The notes under the pieces: model-generated
What the model saw: the letters and a program-made list of their open reading frames with translations, nothing else
What the model was told of the DNA's origin: nothing
Databases searched by the model: none
Shown: positions 19,216 to 29,463 of the stretch, in pieces
Layout: each line of letters starts with the position of its first letter
How positions within the stretch are numbered: position 1 is the first letter of the stretch
DNA from: Sphingomonas paeninsulae
Lineage (GTDB): Bacteria > Pseudomonadota > Alphaproteobacteria > Sphingomonadales > Sphingomonadaceae
NCBI RefSeq assembly: GCF_003660165.1
Contig: NZ_CP032829.1
Coordinates: 1,935,001 to 1,999,000, forward strand
DNA length: 64,000 bases
Reading direction: 5' to 3'
Position numbers and translations under genes: made by a program

Positions 19216-21786
19216 TGAACGAAGTTTCCGTAGATCTTACGAATTGCGACCGTGAGCCGATCCATGTGCCGGGCAACATCCAGAGCTTCGGCTATCTAAT
19301 CGCCGTTTCCTCCGATTGGCTCATTTCTCGTGTGTCGGCGAACATTGCCAATCTGATGGGCAAGTCACCCGACGATGTGCTGGGACTTCCGCTGCTCGAT
19401 TTCTTGGGGGCGAAACACTGCACGTCCTGCGCAATCGCGCAGCGATGCTGCGCGGGGATGATGCGATCGAGCGCGCTTTTGGCCTGACATTGGTGCCGGG
19501 CGGTCCGATGTACGATGCGTCGATACATTTTTCAGGGCGCTCGATCGTCATCGAACTGGAAGCGGTTTCGCAAACGGGCTTCGACGCGGCAACGCTGGTG
19601 CGCGGCATGATGTCACGGCTTGGCGAGGCACAAGACATGACGCGGTTCTTTGCGGAGGGCGCACGTCAGGTTCGTGCACTGACTGATTTCGACCGCGTCA
19701 TGGTCTATCGTTTCGACCGCGAGGGCAGCGGAGAGGTTGTCGCAGAATCGCTGAAACAGGGCGTCGATAGTTTTCTGGGGCTGCACTATCCGGCGTCGGA
19801 CATTCCGATGCAGGCGCGCGCACTGTATCTGAGAAGCACGTTTCGCATCATTGCGGACGTAAAGGGCAACGTCGTGCCGATCGTGCCTACGCTCGATATA
19901 GACCGGCAACCGCTCGATCAGTCGATCTCCATCTTACGCGCAGTGTCGCCTATCCACCTCGAATATTTGCGTAACATGGGCGTCGGTGCGTCGCTGTCGA
20001 TCTCCATTATCGTCGATGGCCGACTGTGGGGTTTGTTCGCCTGCCATCATTATTCGCCCCGACTGCCAAGTTTTGCCCAGCGCATTGCCGCCGAACTGTT
20101 CGGGCAGATGTTCTCGCTGACGCTGGAAGGGCGCGAACGCCGGGCGGGATCGGATTATGAGGCGCAGGCGCGCGCCATCGCCGATCGCCTGATGGCTGCC
20201 GTTGCCCAGGACGGTGCGTTGCTGGCCGATGCGGCATGGCTGGGTGAAATCATCAGCACGACGGTCCCGGCGGACGGGGTCGCGGTATATATTAATGGAA
20301 CTGTCGAGACGTCGGGTAAAACGCCAAATCGCGAACAACTCCATGCGCTCGCGCGTTTGTTGAACACGAATGCTGGCGGACAGGTTTTTGCGACTGACTG
20401 GCTCGCGTCTCTAACCGCCGATGCAGCCGATTATGCAGCTACCGCTTCGGGGATGCTTGCCATTCCATTGTCGAGAGCACCGCGCGACTATGTGATCCTG
20501 TTTCGCACCGAAAGGCTGCGCAAAGTTCGCTGGGGCGGCAATCTGCAAAAGGAAATCGAGCTTGGCCCTAATGGTCCAAGGCTGACTCCGCGCAAAAGTT
20601 TCGAGGAATGGTCGGAACTGGTCAAAGGCCGGAGTGAACCCTTTACTGCGGCGCAGATCCGTGTGGCTGAGACGCTGCGAGTTGCGTTGCTCGAGGTGCT
20701 GTTGCGCTTGTCCGAAACGGCGGGCGACGACCGTCGGCGCGCGGCGGATCGGCAGGTTATCCTGATTGCCGAACTTAATCACCGTGTCCGCAACATCTTG
20801 GCGCTGATCCGCGGCCTGATTTCGCAAACGCGGGACAGTTCGCTGTCTGCAGAAGCTTTCGTTGCGACGCTGGACGATCGGGTGCAGGCACTGGCCCGCG
20901 CCCACGATCAACTGACCTCTGATCGCTGGGGGCCGGCGCGGCTGATCGATCTGATCCGGACCGAAAGCGAAGCCTATCTGGGCGAAAGACGTCAACGGGT
21001 CACGCACAGCGGCGTCAATGTGCTAATCGATCCGACCGCGTTTACAGTGATGGCACTCGTGATCCATGAACTGATGACGAACGCCACCAAATACGGTGCG
21101 CTCAGCGACGATGGCTCGGTCGAAATCGAATGGGAGATTGAACCCTCGGGCAGCTTGATCGTCAAATGGACGGAAAGTGGCGGCCCGCTGGTTGAACCGC
21201 CATCGCACCGGGGGTTCGGATCGACGATTATCGAAAATTCCGTGCCCTACGATCTGGGTGGGACTGCGCAGGTCGAATATCCGGCCGGGGGACTGACGGC
21301 CCGCTTCTGCATCCCGTCGCGTTATATCGCGCACGTTCTGGAGGACTATGCGCCAGCTCTTCCGATTGCCCCGAAATACATGATCGAAAGCGACCTACTG
21401 GCCGGTGAAATTGTCCTGCTGGTCGAGGACAGCATGATAATCGCCCTCGATGGTGAGGATGCCCTGATCGACATCGGCGCGCGCGAAGTTTTTACCGCGC
21501 CATCAGTTGTCCGATCGCTGGCGTTGATCGAGGAGGGGCGGATCAGTTTTGCCGTACTCGATTATAATCTCGGCGGAGAGACGAGTGTTTCGATCGCCGA
21601 ACAACTGCTCGCACGGGGATACCGTTCATCTTCGCGACAGGCTATGGAGAGGCTCTGGAATTGCCGGGATCGCTTAAAGGCTCAATTATCGTTAAGAAGC
21701 CCTATAATGCCGTAGCACTTACCGCTGCGATCGCCATGACGCGCCAGACCAGAGGCGCTGAAAATCAGCCTGAACACGACAAATAG
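19215..21786 (+). pseudogene. bphP: Bacteriophytochrome with HWE-type kinase and C-terminal receiver domain, two frameshifts
   Basis: From ATG 19215 the order is a PAS domain with biliverdin-binding C11 (TNCDREP), GAF with YPASDIPMQARALY, PHY with tongue motif PRKSF, an HWE/HisKA_2 kinase with His in ELNHRVRN, then a receiver domain with its Asp in AVLDYNLGG. The frame breaks at G5 19406-19410 (LDFLG then GETLHVL) and at G4 21616-21619. One added G at each restores an 857-residue protein ending at TAG 21786, and the repaired tail reads GIPFIFATGYGEALELPG then IIVKKPYN. It senses red/far-red light. Both breaks are single missing bases in G runs. Confidence 0.9.
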
Positions 21787-21797
21787 GAAAATATAGA

Positions 21798-22013
21798 ATG
21801 TCACGCGCCTTGAATATCGATGCCGAGCACGACCACGTTGTCGCGACTTGTGCGAAGCATAAAGCCTCAATCAGCGCGATCGAGAAATTGCTGTCGGGCG
21901 GCACACGCGTCGTGTTGATGAATGGCGAAGGTGCCGCCGCAGTAGCCAAGGCTTACGGGTCGAAGGTTCTGACCGGCCCGGTCAAGCGGACCAGCTCGGT
22001 AAAAATGCAGTAA
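21798..22013 (+). CDS. Small protein downstream of the bacteriophytochrome, unknown function
   Basis: 71 residues, ATG 21798 preceded by AGGAAA. It begins 11 bases after the repaired phytochrome stop, so it belongs to the bphO-bphP unit. It has a His/Cys-containing N-terminal half (EHDHVVATCAKHKAS) and a basic C-terminus. There is no signal peptide or membrane segment. Its place suggests a part in light signalling or output, but no family is recognised. Confidence 0.6.
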   Translation: MSRALNIDAEHDHVVATCAKHKASISAIEKLLSGGTRVVLMNGEGAAAVAKAYGSKVLTGPVKRTSSVKMQ

Positions 22014-22021
22014 TAATACGC

Positions 22022-22047
22022 TGGGAAGCGTCGCATGGCGCTTCCCA
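22022..22047. terminator. Rho-independent terminator after the bacteriophytochrome unit
   Basis: TGGGAAGCG and CGCTTCCCA pair perfectly (nine base pairs) around an eight-base loop, followed by TTT on the plus strand. It sits between convergent genes, so it may also serve the efflux operon. Confidence 0.75.
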
Positions 22048-22048
22048 T

Positions 22049-23469
22049 TTAGCTTGCGACGGTCGGGCCTTTTTCCCAGCCACCGCCCAGAGCACGAAAC
22101 AGCTCGACCTGTGCCTGTGCAATCCGCGCATCGGATGCGGCAAGGTCGGCGTCGGCATCGGCTGATGTCCGGTCGACGTCCAATACACTCAGGAAATCAA
22201 TCTGCCCTTCGCGCTGGCGGGCGTGGGTGATGCGCGACGCGGTCGCGGCACCGCTTTGCGCTGCATGAAGCGCGACATTGCGTTCGATTTCGCGCGTGTA
22301 ATTGGACAGCGCAGTTTCTGTTTCCTCCAGCGCGGTCAACACTGTGCCATCGAAGTTTGCGAGAGCCTCACGCGTGTCTGCCTGACTGGCGGCAATGCGC
22401 GCGCGGGCGGCGCCGGTGTTCGGAAATGACCAACTGATGAGCGGACCGATCAGCCAGCGCAGCGCGCCGCCACCGAACAGATCGCCAAGGCTGCTGCTGT
22501 TCGATCCCACCGAACCTCCAAGCGAAATGCGTGGGTACAGGTCAGCGGTGGCGACGCCGATCCGTGCTGTGGCGGCGGCCAGACGGCGTTCGGCAGCCTG
22601 GACATCGGGGCGACGCGCCAACAACGCGCTGCCGTCCCCAATGGGAATGGGCTGCGTCAGGCGCGGCGTGGTCGTGCGTGCTGAGGCAATGGCGGGCAAC
22701 TCCTGCGGCGTCCGACCTGTCAGAGTTGCGAGTCGGAACAGCGATGCCTGACGTTCGGCAGCGATTGCCGGGACGAGTGCGGCACGCTGGTCGCGCAGCG
22801 TCTGGGTCCGCACAACCTCAAGCCGGGATGCGCGGCCTGCATCGGCCCGTTTTGCGGTCAGTGTTGCCGATTTGTCCAGCAGCGTAACGACGCGGTTCGC
22901 GACCGCCAGCCGTTCGGCCGAGGACGCTGCATCCACATAAGCGCGCGTCGTTGCCGCAACGATGGCGACGCGGACGGCATCCACATCGGCTCCAGCAGCA
23001 TTCACGTCGCCGCGGGCTGCTTCGATATTGCGGCGGACCCGACCGGAAAGATCGAGTTCATAGGATATATCGAGACCGACATCGAACGACGACCCGTTGC
23101 GATCGGCCCCTGGCAATGTCTGTGTTTCGGCAGTGCGCCCGCGCGATCCGCTTGCGCCGATATTGGTCTGTGGCAGCCGATCCGACCGTGCCCCCGAAGC
23201 GAGGCGCGCGCCTTGTCCAGCCGGGCGACGGCGACCCGAATGTCGGTATTCGCGGCCAACGCGTCAGCGATAAGCCCGTCGAGTACCGGGTCGTCATACA
23301 GTCGCCACCATAGCGTGGGTGCCTGACCCACGGCCACGGCAGGACTGGTCACCCCGATAAATGGACCTGCCGATTTGGGAGGGGGCAGGGGGGCGACATA
23401 ATCGGGACCGACAGCGCAGGCGGTGAGAGCGAGAGCCGAGAGCGAGGTGAGCAAAATCTGGATTTTCAT
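22049..23469 (-). pseudogene. NodT/OprM-family outer-membrane efflux lipoprotein, one frameshift
   Basis: Third part of the tripartite pump: the outer-membrane exit duct. Residues 1-18 are a lipoprotein signal with LTAC lipobox. GPDYVAP and WWRLYDDPVLDGLIADAL follow, then two long coiled-coil and barrel repeats (LLARRPDVQAAERRLAAATARIG). The frame breaks after KARASLRG; one base added to the C5 run at 23191-23195 (G5 on the coding strand) gives ARSDRLPQTN and a 473-residue protein. It starts 13 bases after the RND gene stop. Confidence 0.88.
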
Positions 23470-23481
23470 GACGTGCCGCTC

Positions 23482-26400
23482 CTATTCGGCAGGCTGGAAA
23501 GTGGCGTGCTGGGCCTTGGACTTGCGTGAGAATCGCGTGCCCAAAGCGCGGCAAACCACGTAGAATGTCGGTGTAAACAACAGGCCGAACGCGGTGACGC
23601 CGATCATTCCGAAGAACACTGCCGTCCCGAGCGCTTGCCGAAGTTCCGAACCCGCGCCGCTCGCGATCGTCAGCGGCAGGGTACCGAGAATGAACGCGAA
23701 ACTGGTCATCAGGATCGGACGAAGTCGCGACTGGGCCGCGTGAATTGCGGCTTCGACCGGCGACATGCCATCCTCTTCTTCGGCCTGCTTGGCGAACTCA
23801 ACCACCAGAATGGCGTTCTTGGCGGCCAGAGCGATTAGCACCACCAGCCCGATCTGCGTCAGGACGTTATTGTCCATCCCCCGCAAATTCACGCCGGTCA
23901 TCGCTGCTAACAAACACATCGGTACGATCAGGATGATGGCGAGCGGCAGGGTGACGCTTTCATATTGCGCCGCCAGCACAAGGAAGACGAACACGACGGC
24001 CAGCAGGAAAACCAACCCAGCCGTGCTGCCCGCAGCTTTCTGCTGATAGGCAATGTCGGTCCATTCATGCGAATAACCAGCGGGCAATGTGGCATCGGCA
24101 AGTTTGTCCATCGCGTTGAGTGACTGACCCGATGAATAGCCTGGTGCGGTGTCGCCGTTGACCTCTACCGCAGGGGACAGGTTATAACGCACCACGCGAT
24201 ATGGCCCGGTCTTGTCGCGGAACGTCGCGACCGAACCGATCGGCACCATCGATCCCGAATTGGACCGCGTTTTCAGATTGGCGATATCGGCGGTCGTATT
24301 GCGGAACGGAGCATCGGCCTGAGCGGTCACGCGATAGGTGCGGCCCAACAGGTTGAAGTCGTTGACGAACGCCGACCCCAGATAGACCTGCAACGCTTCG
24401 AACACACGCTCTGGCGGGACACCGAGGAGATTGGCTTTCGCACGGTCGATGTCGGCAAAGATGCGCGGCGTCGAAGCTTCGAAGAATGTGTATATCTGGG
24501 CAAGGCCCTTGGTTTGGTTGGCTTTGCCGATGAACTCGCCAGCCGTCTTGCTGAGCGCGGCATAGCCGTTGCCCGACTGGTCCTCGATCATCATGCGATA
24601 GCCACCCGCCGAACCGATGCCCTGGACGAGCGGCGGCGGCAGCATGATGAGCAACGCATCGTCGATATCAGCGGTCGCCTTATGCGCCTCTGCCATGATG
24701 CTGCCGATCGTCGCGTGCAGCTTGGCGCGTTCCTCAAAACTTTTCAGCGGGATGTAAGCGGCGGCGGAGTTCGGCGCGAGCGTCTGCGATGGCCCGTCGA
24801 ACCCGGCCAGCATGACCGCGCCTTTCACCCCCGCGAGCGGCAGAATGCGCTTCACGACCTTTTGCATTACCGCGTCGGTGCGTTCGACCGAAGCTCCCGC
24901 AGGAAGCTTGATGACGGTCAGGAAATACCCTTGATCCTGTGCCGGTACAAAGCCGCCCGGCGTGATCATGAAGATTGCTGCGGTAAGGACGATCAGCCCG
25001 GCATAGACTGAATCATCTTGCGCGGTGCATTGACCAGACGACGCGTCATCGCTGCGTAGCTCAAGCTGAGCCGTTCGAAACCGTGATTGAACCGGTCGCC
25101 GGCGCGGCGGATGAACTGCTTCACCGGTCCCCCTGTTCCCACAACTTCAGTGGGCTTCAGCAGGATCGCGGCAAGTGCTGGTGACAGGGTCAGAGACAGG
25201 ATTAGCGAGATCGCGGTCGCTGTCGAAATCGTAACGGCGAACTGGCGATAGAATGCACCCGACAGTCCCGAAAGGAAGATCGTCGGCACGAACACTGCGA
25301 ACAGGACCAGTACGATTGCGACCAGCGCTCCCGAAACTTCGTCCATGGATTTGCGCGCGGCTTCGAGCGGGGAAAGCCCGGCTTCGAGATTGCGTTCGAC
25401 GTTTTCGACCACAACGATCGCGTCATCGACCACGATGCCGATGGCCAGCACCAGACCGAACAGCGACAGGTTGTTGAGCGAATATCCGACTGCCGACAAC
25501 ACGGCGAACGTCCCGATCAGCGATACCGGTATGGCGATGACCGGGATGATCGCGGCGCGCCATTTCTGCAGGAAGACGAGGATGACGAGCACGACGAGGA
25601 TGATCGCTTCGACCAGCGTGTGCTTCACGGCCTCGATTGACTGGCCGATGAACTCGGTCGGATTATAGATGACGTTATAGGCAAGCCCCTTGGGGAACTT
25701 CTTCGACATCGTTTCCATTGACGCGTTGATGTTCGCAGCAGCGGCAAGCGCGTTCGAGCCGGGGCGCTGGAAAATACCGAGCAATACCGTTGGCTTGCCG
25801 CTGAGATAGGTGTTCACCCCATAGTCCTGCGAGCCGAGTTCGACGCGCGCGACATCGGAAACCTTGACCTGACGACCATCGGCATCGGTACGGATGACGA
25901 CATCGGCAAACTGCTTTGGATCGGTCAGGCGACCCTGTGTTTCGACATTGATCTGAAAGGCATTGCCAGTCGCATAGGGTGGCTGGCCCAGCGTTCCCGA
26001 AGCGACTTGTACGTTCTGGGCGCGCAGGGCGGCGACGATTTCCCCAGCGGTGAGGTCGAGCGCAGCGGCCCGACCGGGGTCGATCCAGACGCGCATTGAG
26101 AAATCGCGAGCGCCGAAGATGCGGACATCGCCGACACCCTCGATGCGGCTCAACTTATCGCGAACCTGCGTGAGCGCATAGTTTGAGATATAGCCGCGAT
26201 CGAGCGAGTTGTCGGGCGACACCAGATTGACCACCATCAGGAAGTCGGGCGACGTCTTGCGTGTCACGATGCCGAGCCGCTGAACTTCCTCGGGCAGGCG
26301 TGGTACTGCAATGGCGACGCGATTCTGGACGAGCACCTGCGCCGCATCCAGATCGGTGCCGATCTTGAACGTCACCGTGATCGTGACATTGCCGTCGCCG

Positions 26401-26654
26401 GTCGATTGCGACGACTGATACAGCATATTGTCGACGCCGTTGATTTCCTGCTCGATGGGGGCAGCAACGGTTTCTGCAACGGTTTCAGCCGAAGCACCGG
26501 GATAACCCGCCGTGACCGTGACCGTAGGCGGCACGATGTCGGGATATTGCGAGATCGGCAGCGTGAAATACGCAACCGCGCCGATGATCGTGATGACGAT
26601 CGCGATCACCGCGGCAAAGATAGGCCGCGTGATGAAAAAGCGCGAAAACCGCAT
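23482..26654 (-). pseudogene. HAE1-type RND efflux pump, one frameshift
   Basis: AcrB/MexB-type inner-membrane proton antiporter for drugs or hydrophobic compounds. ATG 26654 gives the usual N-terminus MRFSRFFITRPIFAAVIAI, then porter-domain signatures (YPGASAETVAETVA..IEQEINGVDNM). The transmembrane relay includes the paired Asp (GLVLAIGIVVDDAIVVVENVER). The first frame ends at 24993 after NAPRKMIQSMPG; the other frame carries VYAGLIVLTAAIFMITPGGF and the second half. One missing base near 24998-25012 explains it, and repair gives 1057 residues, normal for the family. Unlike the other breaks this one is not in a clear G run. Confidence 0.9.
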
Positions 26655-26679
26655 GGGGTTATCCCTTGGTAGAGGTGTT

Positions 26680-27954
26680 TTAACGAGCGCCGAGCGTGGC
26701 TTCGCCAGCCGTTGGAGCAGGCGCGCCCGTCGCATTGACAGTCGCATCGCCGGTATATTTGCCGACGCGCGTGCGGACGTGCGAACCTGGTGCGGCAAAC
26801 TGGATGCCGCTGATCACGATACGATCATTGGCATTCAGACCCGAACGAATGACCCGCAACCCATCGACGACCGGCCCCAGAACAACTGGCTTTGCAATGA
26901 CCTGATCATGAGTATCGACGGTCAACACGATTTTGCGCGCCTGATCGGTCTGCACCGATGCGTCGGGGATTAGCAGCGCCGAGGCTGTTCCCCCGCTTGC
27001 CAGCCGCATGTTGCCGAACATCCCCGGTGTCAGGAAATAGCCAGGATTACTGAGCACGGCACGTCCACGGATCGTTCCCGAACGCTGATCGAGGCCGTTA
27101 TCGGTGAAGTCGAGTTTGCCCTTCCAGCGGTGCTCAGTTTCGTCCTGCAACTGGATTTCAACTGAAGGTGCTTCTGCACCAGGCTGTCTGGCGCGCTGAT
27201 TCTTCAGGTAGAGGGCTTCGGACCCATCGAAGTTGAAGTAGATCGGGTCAAGCGCGTTGATCGTCGTCAGCACGGTGCCGCCAGTGCCTTCGCCGCCAGC
27301 GACCTGATTGCCCGCATCGACGCGGCGGTCGGAAATCCGGCCACCGATGGGTGCGCGAACTGACGTAAATTCGACATCGAGCGAACGTGCGCGGACGCGG
27401 GCGTCCGCTGCGGCCAAAGCTGCGGATGCAGCCGCAACCTTGGCGCGGAGGGAATCCACTTCGCCGGCCGAAATCGCTTCGTCACCGATCAGGCGATTGG
27501 CGCGGCTAAGGTCGGTGCGGGCGAGCGTAAGGGCACTTGCCGCGCTGGCCGAATTGGCGCGAGCCTCTGCCAGAGCGGCAGCGAACGGGCGAGCGTCGAT
27601 CGTAAAGAGCAATTGCCCTTTTTTCACGATGTCACCGTCATGGAAAAATATACCGGTGACTTCGCCAGCGACGCGCGGACGAATTTCGACTGCACGGCTG
27701 GCGGCGAAACGACCAACATAATCGTCCCATTCGTTGACTTGACGGACGAGCGGTGCTGCCACGGTTATCATCGGGGGCTGGGGCGCGGCGACCGGTGGCG
27801 GGGCGCTGGCAAGCTTTGCACCCACGGTTCCGATCAGGACAATCGGCAGCGTGACCAGAGTGACGCGCTGCCAGCGGGACAGACGGTTAAACCGACCAAG
27901 GACAGGGCGATCGACCAGTTCGTGATCGGCCTGAATAGGGGAAATCATGTTCAT
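26680..27954 (-). CDS. RND efflux periplasmic adaptor (membrane fusion protein)
   Basis: 424 residues. N-terminal anchor helix (VTLVTLPIVLIGTVGAKLA), then a lipoyl-type strand region (RFAASRAVEIRPRVAGEV), a coiled-coil hairpin of ~80 residues (residues ~110-190), and a beta-barrel with SVRAPIGGRISDRRVDAGNQV. It bridges the RND pump and outer-membrane duct. ATG 27954 overlaps the stop of the small upstream gene (ATGA), showing translational coupling. The frame is open far upstream, but that part is inside the preceding gene. Confidence 0.93.
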   Translation of the reverse strand: MNMISPIQADHELVDRPVLGRFNRLSRWQRVTLVTLPIVLIGTVGAKLASAPPPVAAPQPPMITVAAPLVRQVNEWDDYVGRFAASRAVEIRPRVAGEVTGIFFHDGDIVKKGQLLFTIDARPFAAALAEARANSASAASALTLARTDLSRANRLIGDEAISAGEVDSLRAKVAAASAALAAADARVRARSLDVEFTSVRAPIGGRISDRRVDAGNQVAGGEGTGGTVLTTINALDPIYFNFDGSEALYLKNQRARQPGAEAPSVEIQLQDETEHRWKGKLDFTDNGLDQRSGTIRGRAVLSNPGYFLTPGMFGNMRLASGGTASALLIPDASVQTDQARKIVLTVDTHDQVIAKPVVLGPVVDGLRVIRSGLNANDRIVISGIQFAAPGSHVRTRVGKYTGDATVNATGAPAPTAGEATLGAR

Positions 27955-28357
27955 GCTGTGAACCGCCGTGATGGTGGAGCGATGCGCTGTCCGGCGACGC
28001 TCGCGAGGAGGATTTCCGCCTTGTCCATCGTGAAACCGGCGGCGACGAATTCGTCCAGTTCGGAGACTGGCAGGGCGAACCCCCGCCGCCACGCGTGGAT
28101 GGCAAGTCGGCGCAGCGCTTCCAATTTTGGATCGGCAAGGCGTGACTGGGTGCCGCGTCCAAATACCGAACCCATCGCACGAGCGACGCGGCCGGGACTT
28201 TTCAGGCTGTTCAAATTGTCGCTTTTGGCGAGTGCGATCACGCTCCATTCCAGAGCGGTAAAGGTCGAACGCGCCACATCGGCAAAGCTGACCGTGTTGC
28301 GCGCGGTTCCCCCTCGGCGGGCAGTGCGAAAGTGTTGCTTGTGTCCATATAGGCCAT
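27951..28357 (-). pseudogene. Small leader gene of the efflux operon, unknown function, one frameshift
   Basis: ATG 28357 (MAYMDTSNTFALPAEG) has AGGGAAG five bases upstream. The frame shifts at the C5 run 28309-28313. Adding one base joins it to TARNTVSFADVARSTFTALEW..ALAKSDNLNSL and on to the stop at 27951, giving 135 residues. The C-terminal part (EALRRLAIHAWRRGFALPVSELDEFVAAGFTMDKA cut here to its key features: two short helices rich in Ala, Leu and Arg) is not a family I recognise. It is first in the operon, directly under the TetR-type operators. Confidence 0.6.
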
Positions 28358-28595
28358 TTGAACTTCCCTGAATTGGCCGCGCTGGTCCGCTCCGCAAACA
28401 CAGACGTTTGCGAATGGCCTTCGACAGGCGTGACGAAATGGTCGCGACATCCCGTGGATGCGCTTTTACCGACCATTATTTGAAACTTGATATCGGTGAC
28501 GAAGGCCCGAAGCCCCCGCACAGGGTCAGGTGGTTGCTGTCACCATGAGTATAATTCCCTTGTCGCTGCCGAACTTCCCTTGAAGCACGACTTCA

Positions 28596-28609
28596 ATACC
28601 AGTCGGTAT
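28596..28609. promoter_or_regulatory. TetR-type operator 1
   Basis: ATACC-AGTC-GGTAT, an inverted repeat 239 bases upstream of the efflux operon start. Read on the minus strand, its core TACCGACTGGTA matches two other sites flanking the tetR gene. The 28358-28663 gap (306 bases) otherwise shows no gene. Confidence 0.6.
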
Positions 28610-28644
28610 AGATTGTGTTGCTGCGTTGCGTCAACCGATATTTG

Positions 28645-28656
28645 TACCGACCAGTA
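28645..28656. promoter_or_regulatory. TetR-type operator 2
   Basis: TACCGACCAGTA, ten of twelve bases identical to operator 1 (minus strand). It lies just past the tetR stop and upstream of the efflux operon. Confidence 0.5.
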
Positions 28657-28663
28657 AATAAAT

Positions 28664-29278
28664 TTATCGGGTCGGCCAAACGCTCATGCTGGTGGCAACC
28701 AACTGACGCAAAGTGGCGCAGCTTGCACCGCCGCTCGCCTGCACCGACAGCCCCTGAAGAATGGACATCAGATAGTTAGCCAGTGCATCGGCCTCCATAT
28801 CATCGGGCAACTCGCCATTCTTCTTCGCCTGCTCGAATCGAGCGACAAGAGCGGCATTCGAGGATGCGCGGCGCGCTGCTATGTCTGCCTTGATCGTGTC
28901 CGATTCGCAGCCACATGCAACCGATGCGATGACTGCCAGACACCCTTTCGGGTCCGACGTGCCAGATTGCATTTCAAGGGCGCCAAGCAATAGTTTTTCG
29001 GCGACCAGCCGCGCGGTCGGCTCCTGCAACGCAATGCCGACATAGGCGAGCTTTTCACGCTCATAAAGGTCGAGCGCCTTGTGAAAAAGCGCCTCCTTGT
29101 TGCCGAATGCAGCGTAGAGACTCGGCTTGGTAATGCCCATCGCCGAAGTCAGTTCGGCCATCGACGCGCTCTCATAACCACGACGCCAGAACACCGTTAA
29201 CGCAGCGGCAAGAGCCCCATCAAGGCAGAACTCCCGAGGTCGACCTTTCGGTGACGCAACGCAAACATCCTGTTCCAT
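28664..29278 (-). CDS. TetR-family repressor, probable regulator of the efflux operon
   Basis: 204 residues. The helix-turn-helix covers residues ~20-65 (ALTVFWRRGYESASMAELTSAMGITKPSLYAAFGNKE), with the usual Y-x-x-F-x-x-K-E end. The C-terminal ligand domain includes a short Cys cluster (ASVACGCESD) and resembles TetR_C_6-type regulators. The gene lies directly upstream of and on the same strand as the pump genes. Similar operator-like repeats occur over its own start and in front of the pump operon, so it probably represses both. Confidence 0.9.
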   Translation of the reverse strand: MEQDVCVASPKGRPREFCLDGALAAALTVFWRRGYESASMAELTSAMGITKPSLYAAFGNKEALFHKALDLYEREKLAYVGIALQEPTARLVAEKLLLGALEMQSGTSDPKGCLAVIASVACGCESDTIKADIAARRASSNAALVARFEQAKKNGELPDDMEADALANYLMSILQGLSVQASGGASCATLRQLVATSMSVWPTR

Positions 29279-29291
29279 ACCGAACGGTATG
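29276..29291. promoter_or_regulatory. TetR-type operator 3, over the tetR start codon
   Basis: CATACCG-AA-CGGTATG, a perfect 7-2-7 inverted repeat that contains the ATG of the tetR gene. Its core TACCGAACGGTA fits the other two sites. Binding here would block both transcription and translation initiation of tetR. It could also affect putA, 170 bases away on the other strand. Confidence 0.65.
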
Positions 29292-29463
29292 TAGTGTGCT
29301 TTGCAATTTCGTCCAGTGGGAAACTCAGTAACTTAGCCGCTCATCGACTCTGCCGAGGATGGAGAGCACGCCGTCGCAACCTTTGTTTTGCCAGAAAATG
29401 CAGTAAGTTGCAGAGAAGGACTTATATCAAACGTAACACACTCATGTCTCCAAGGAATCTGCT

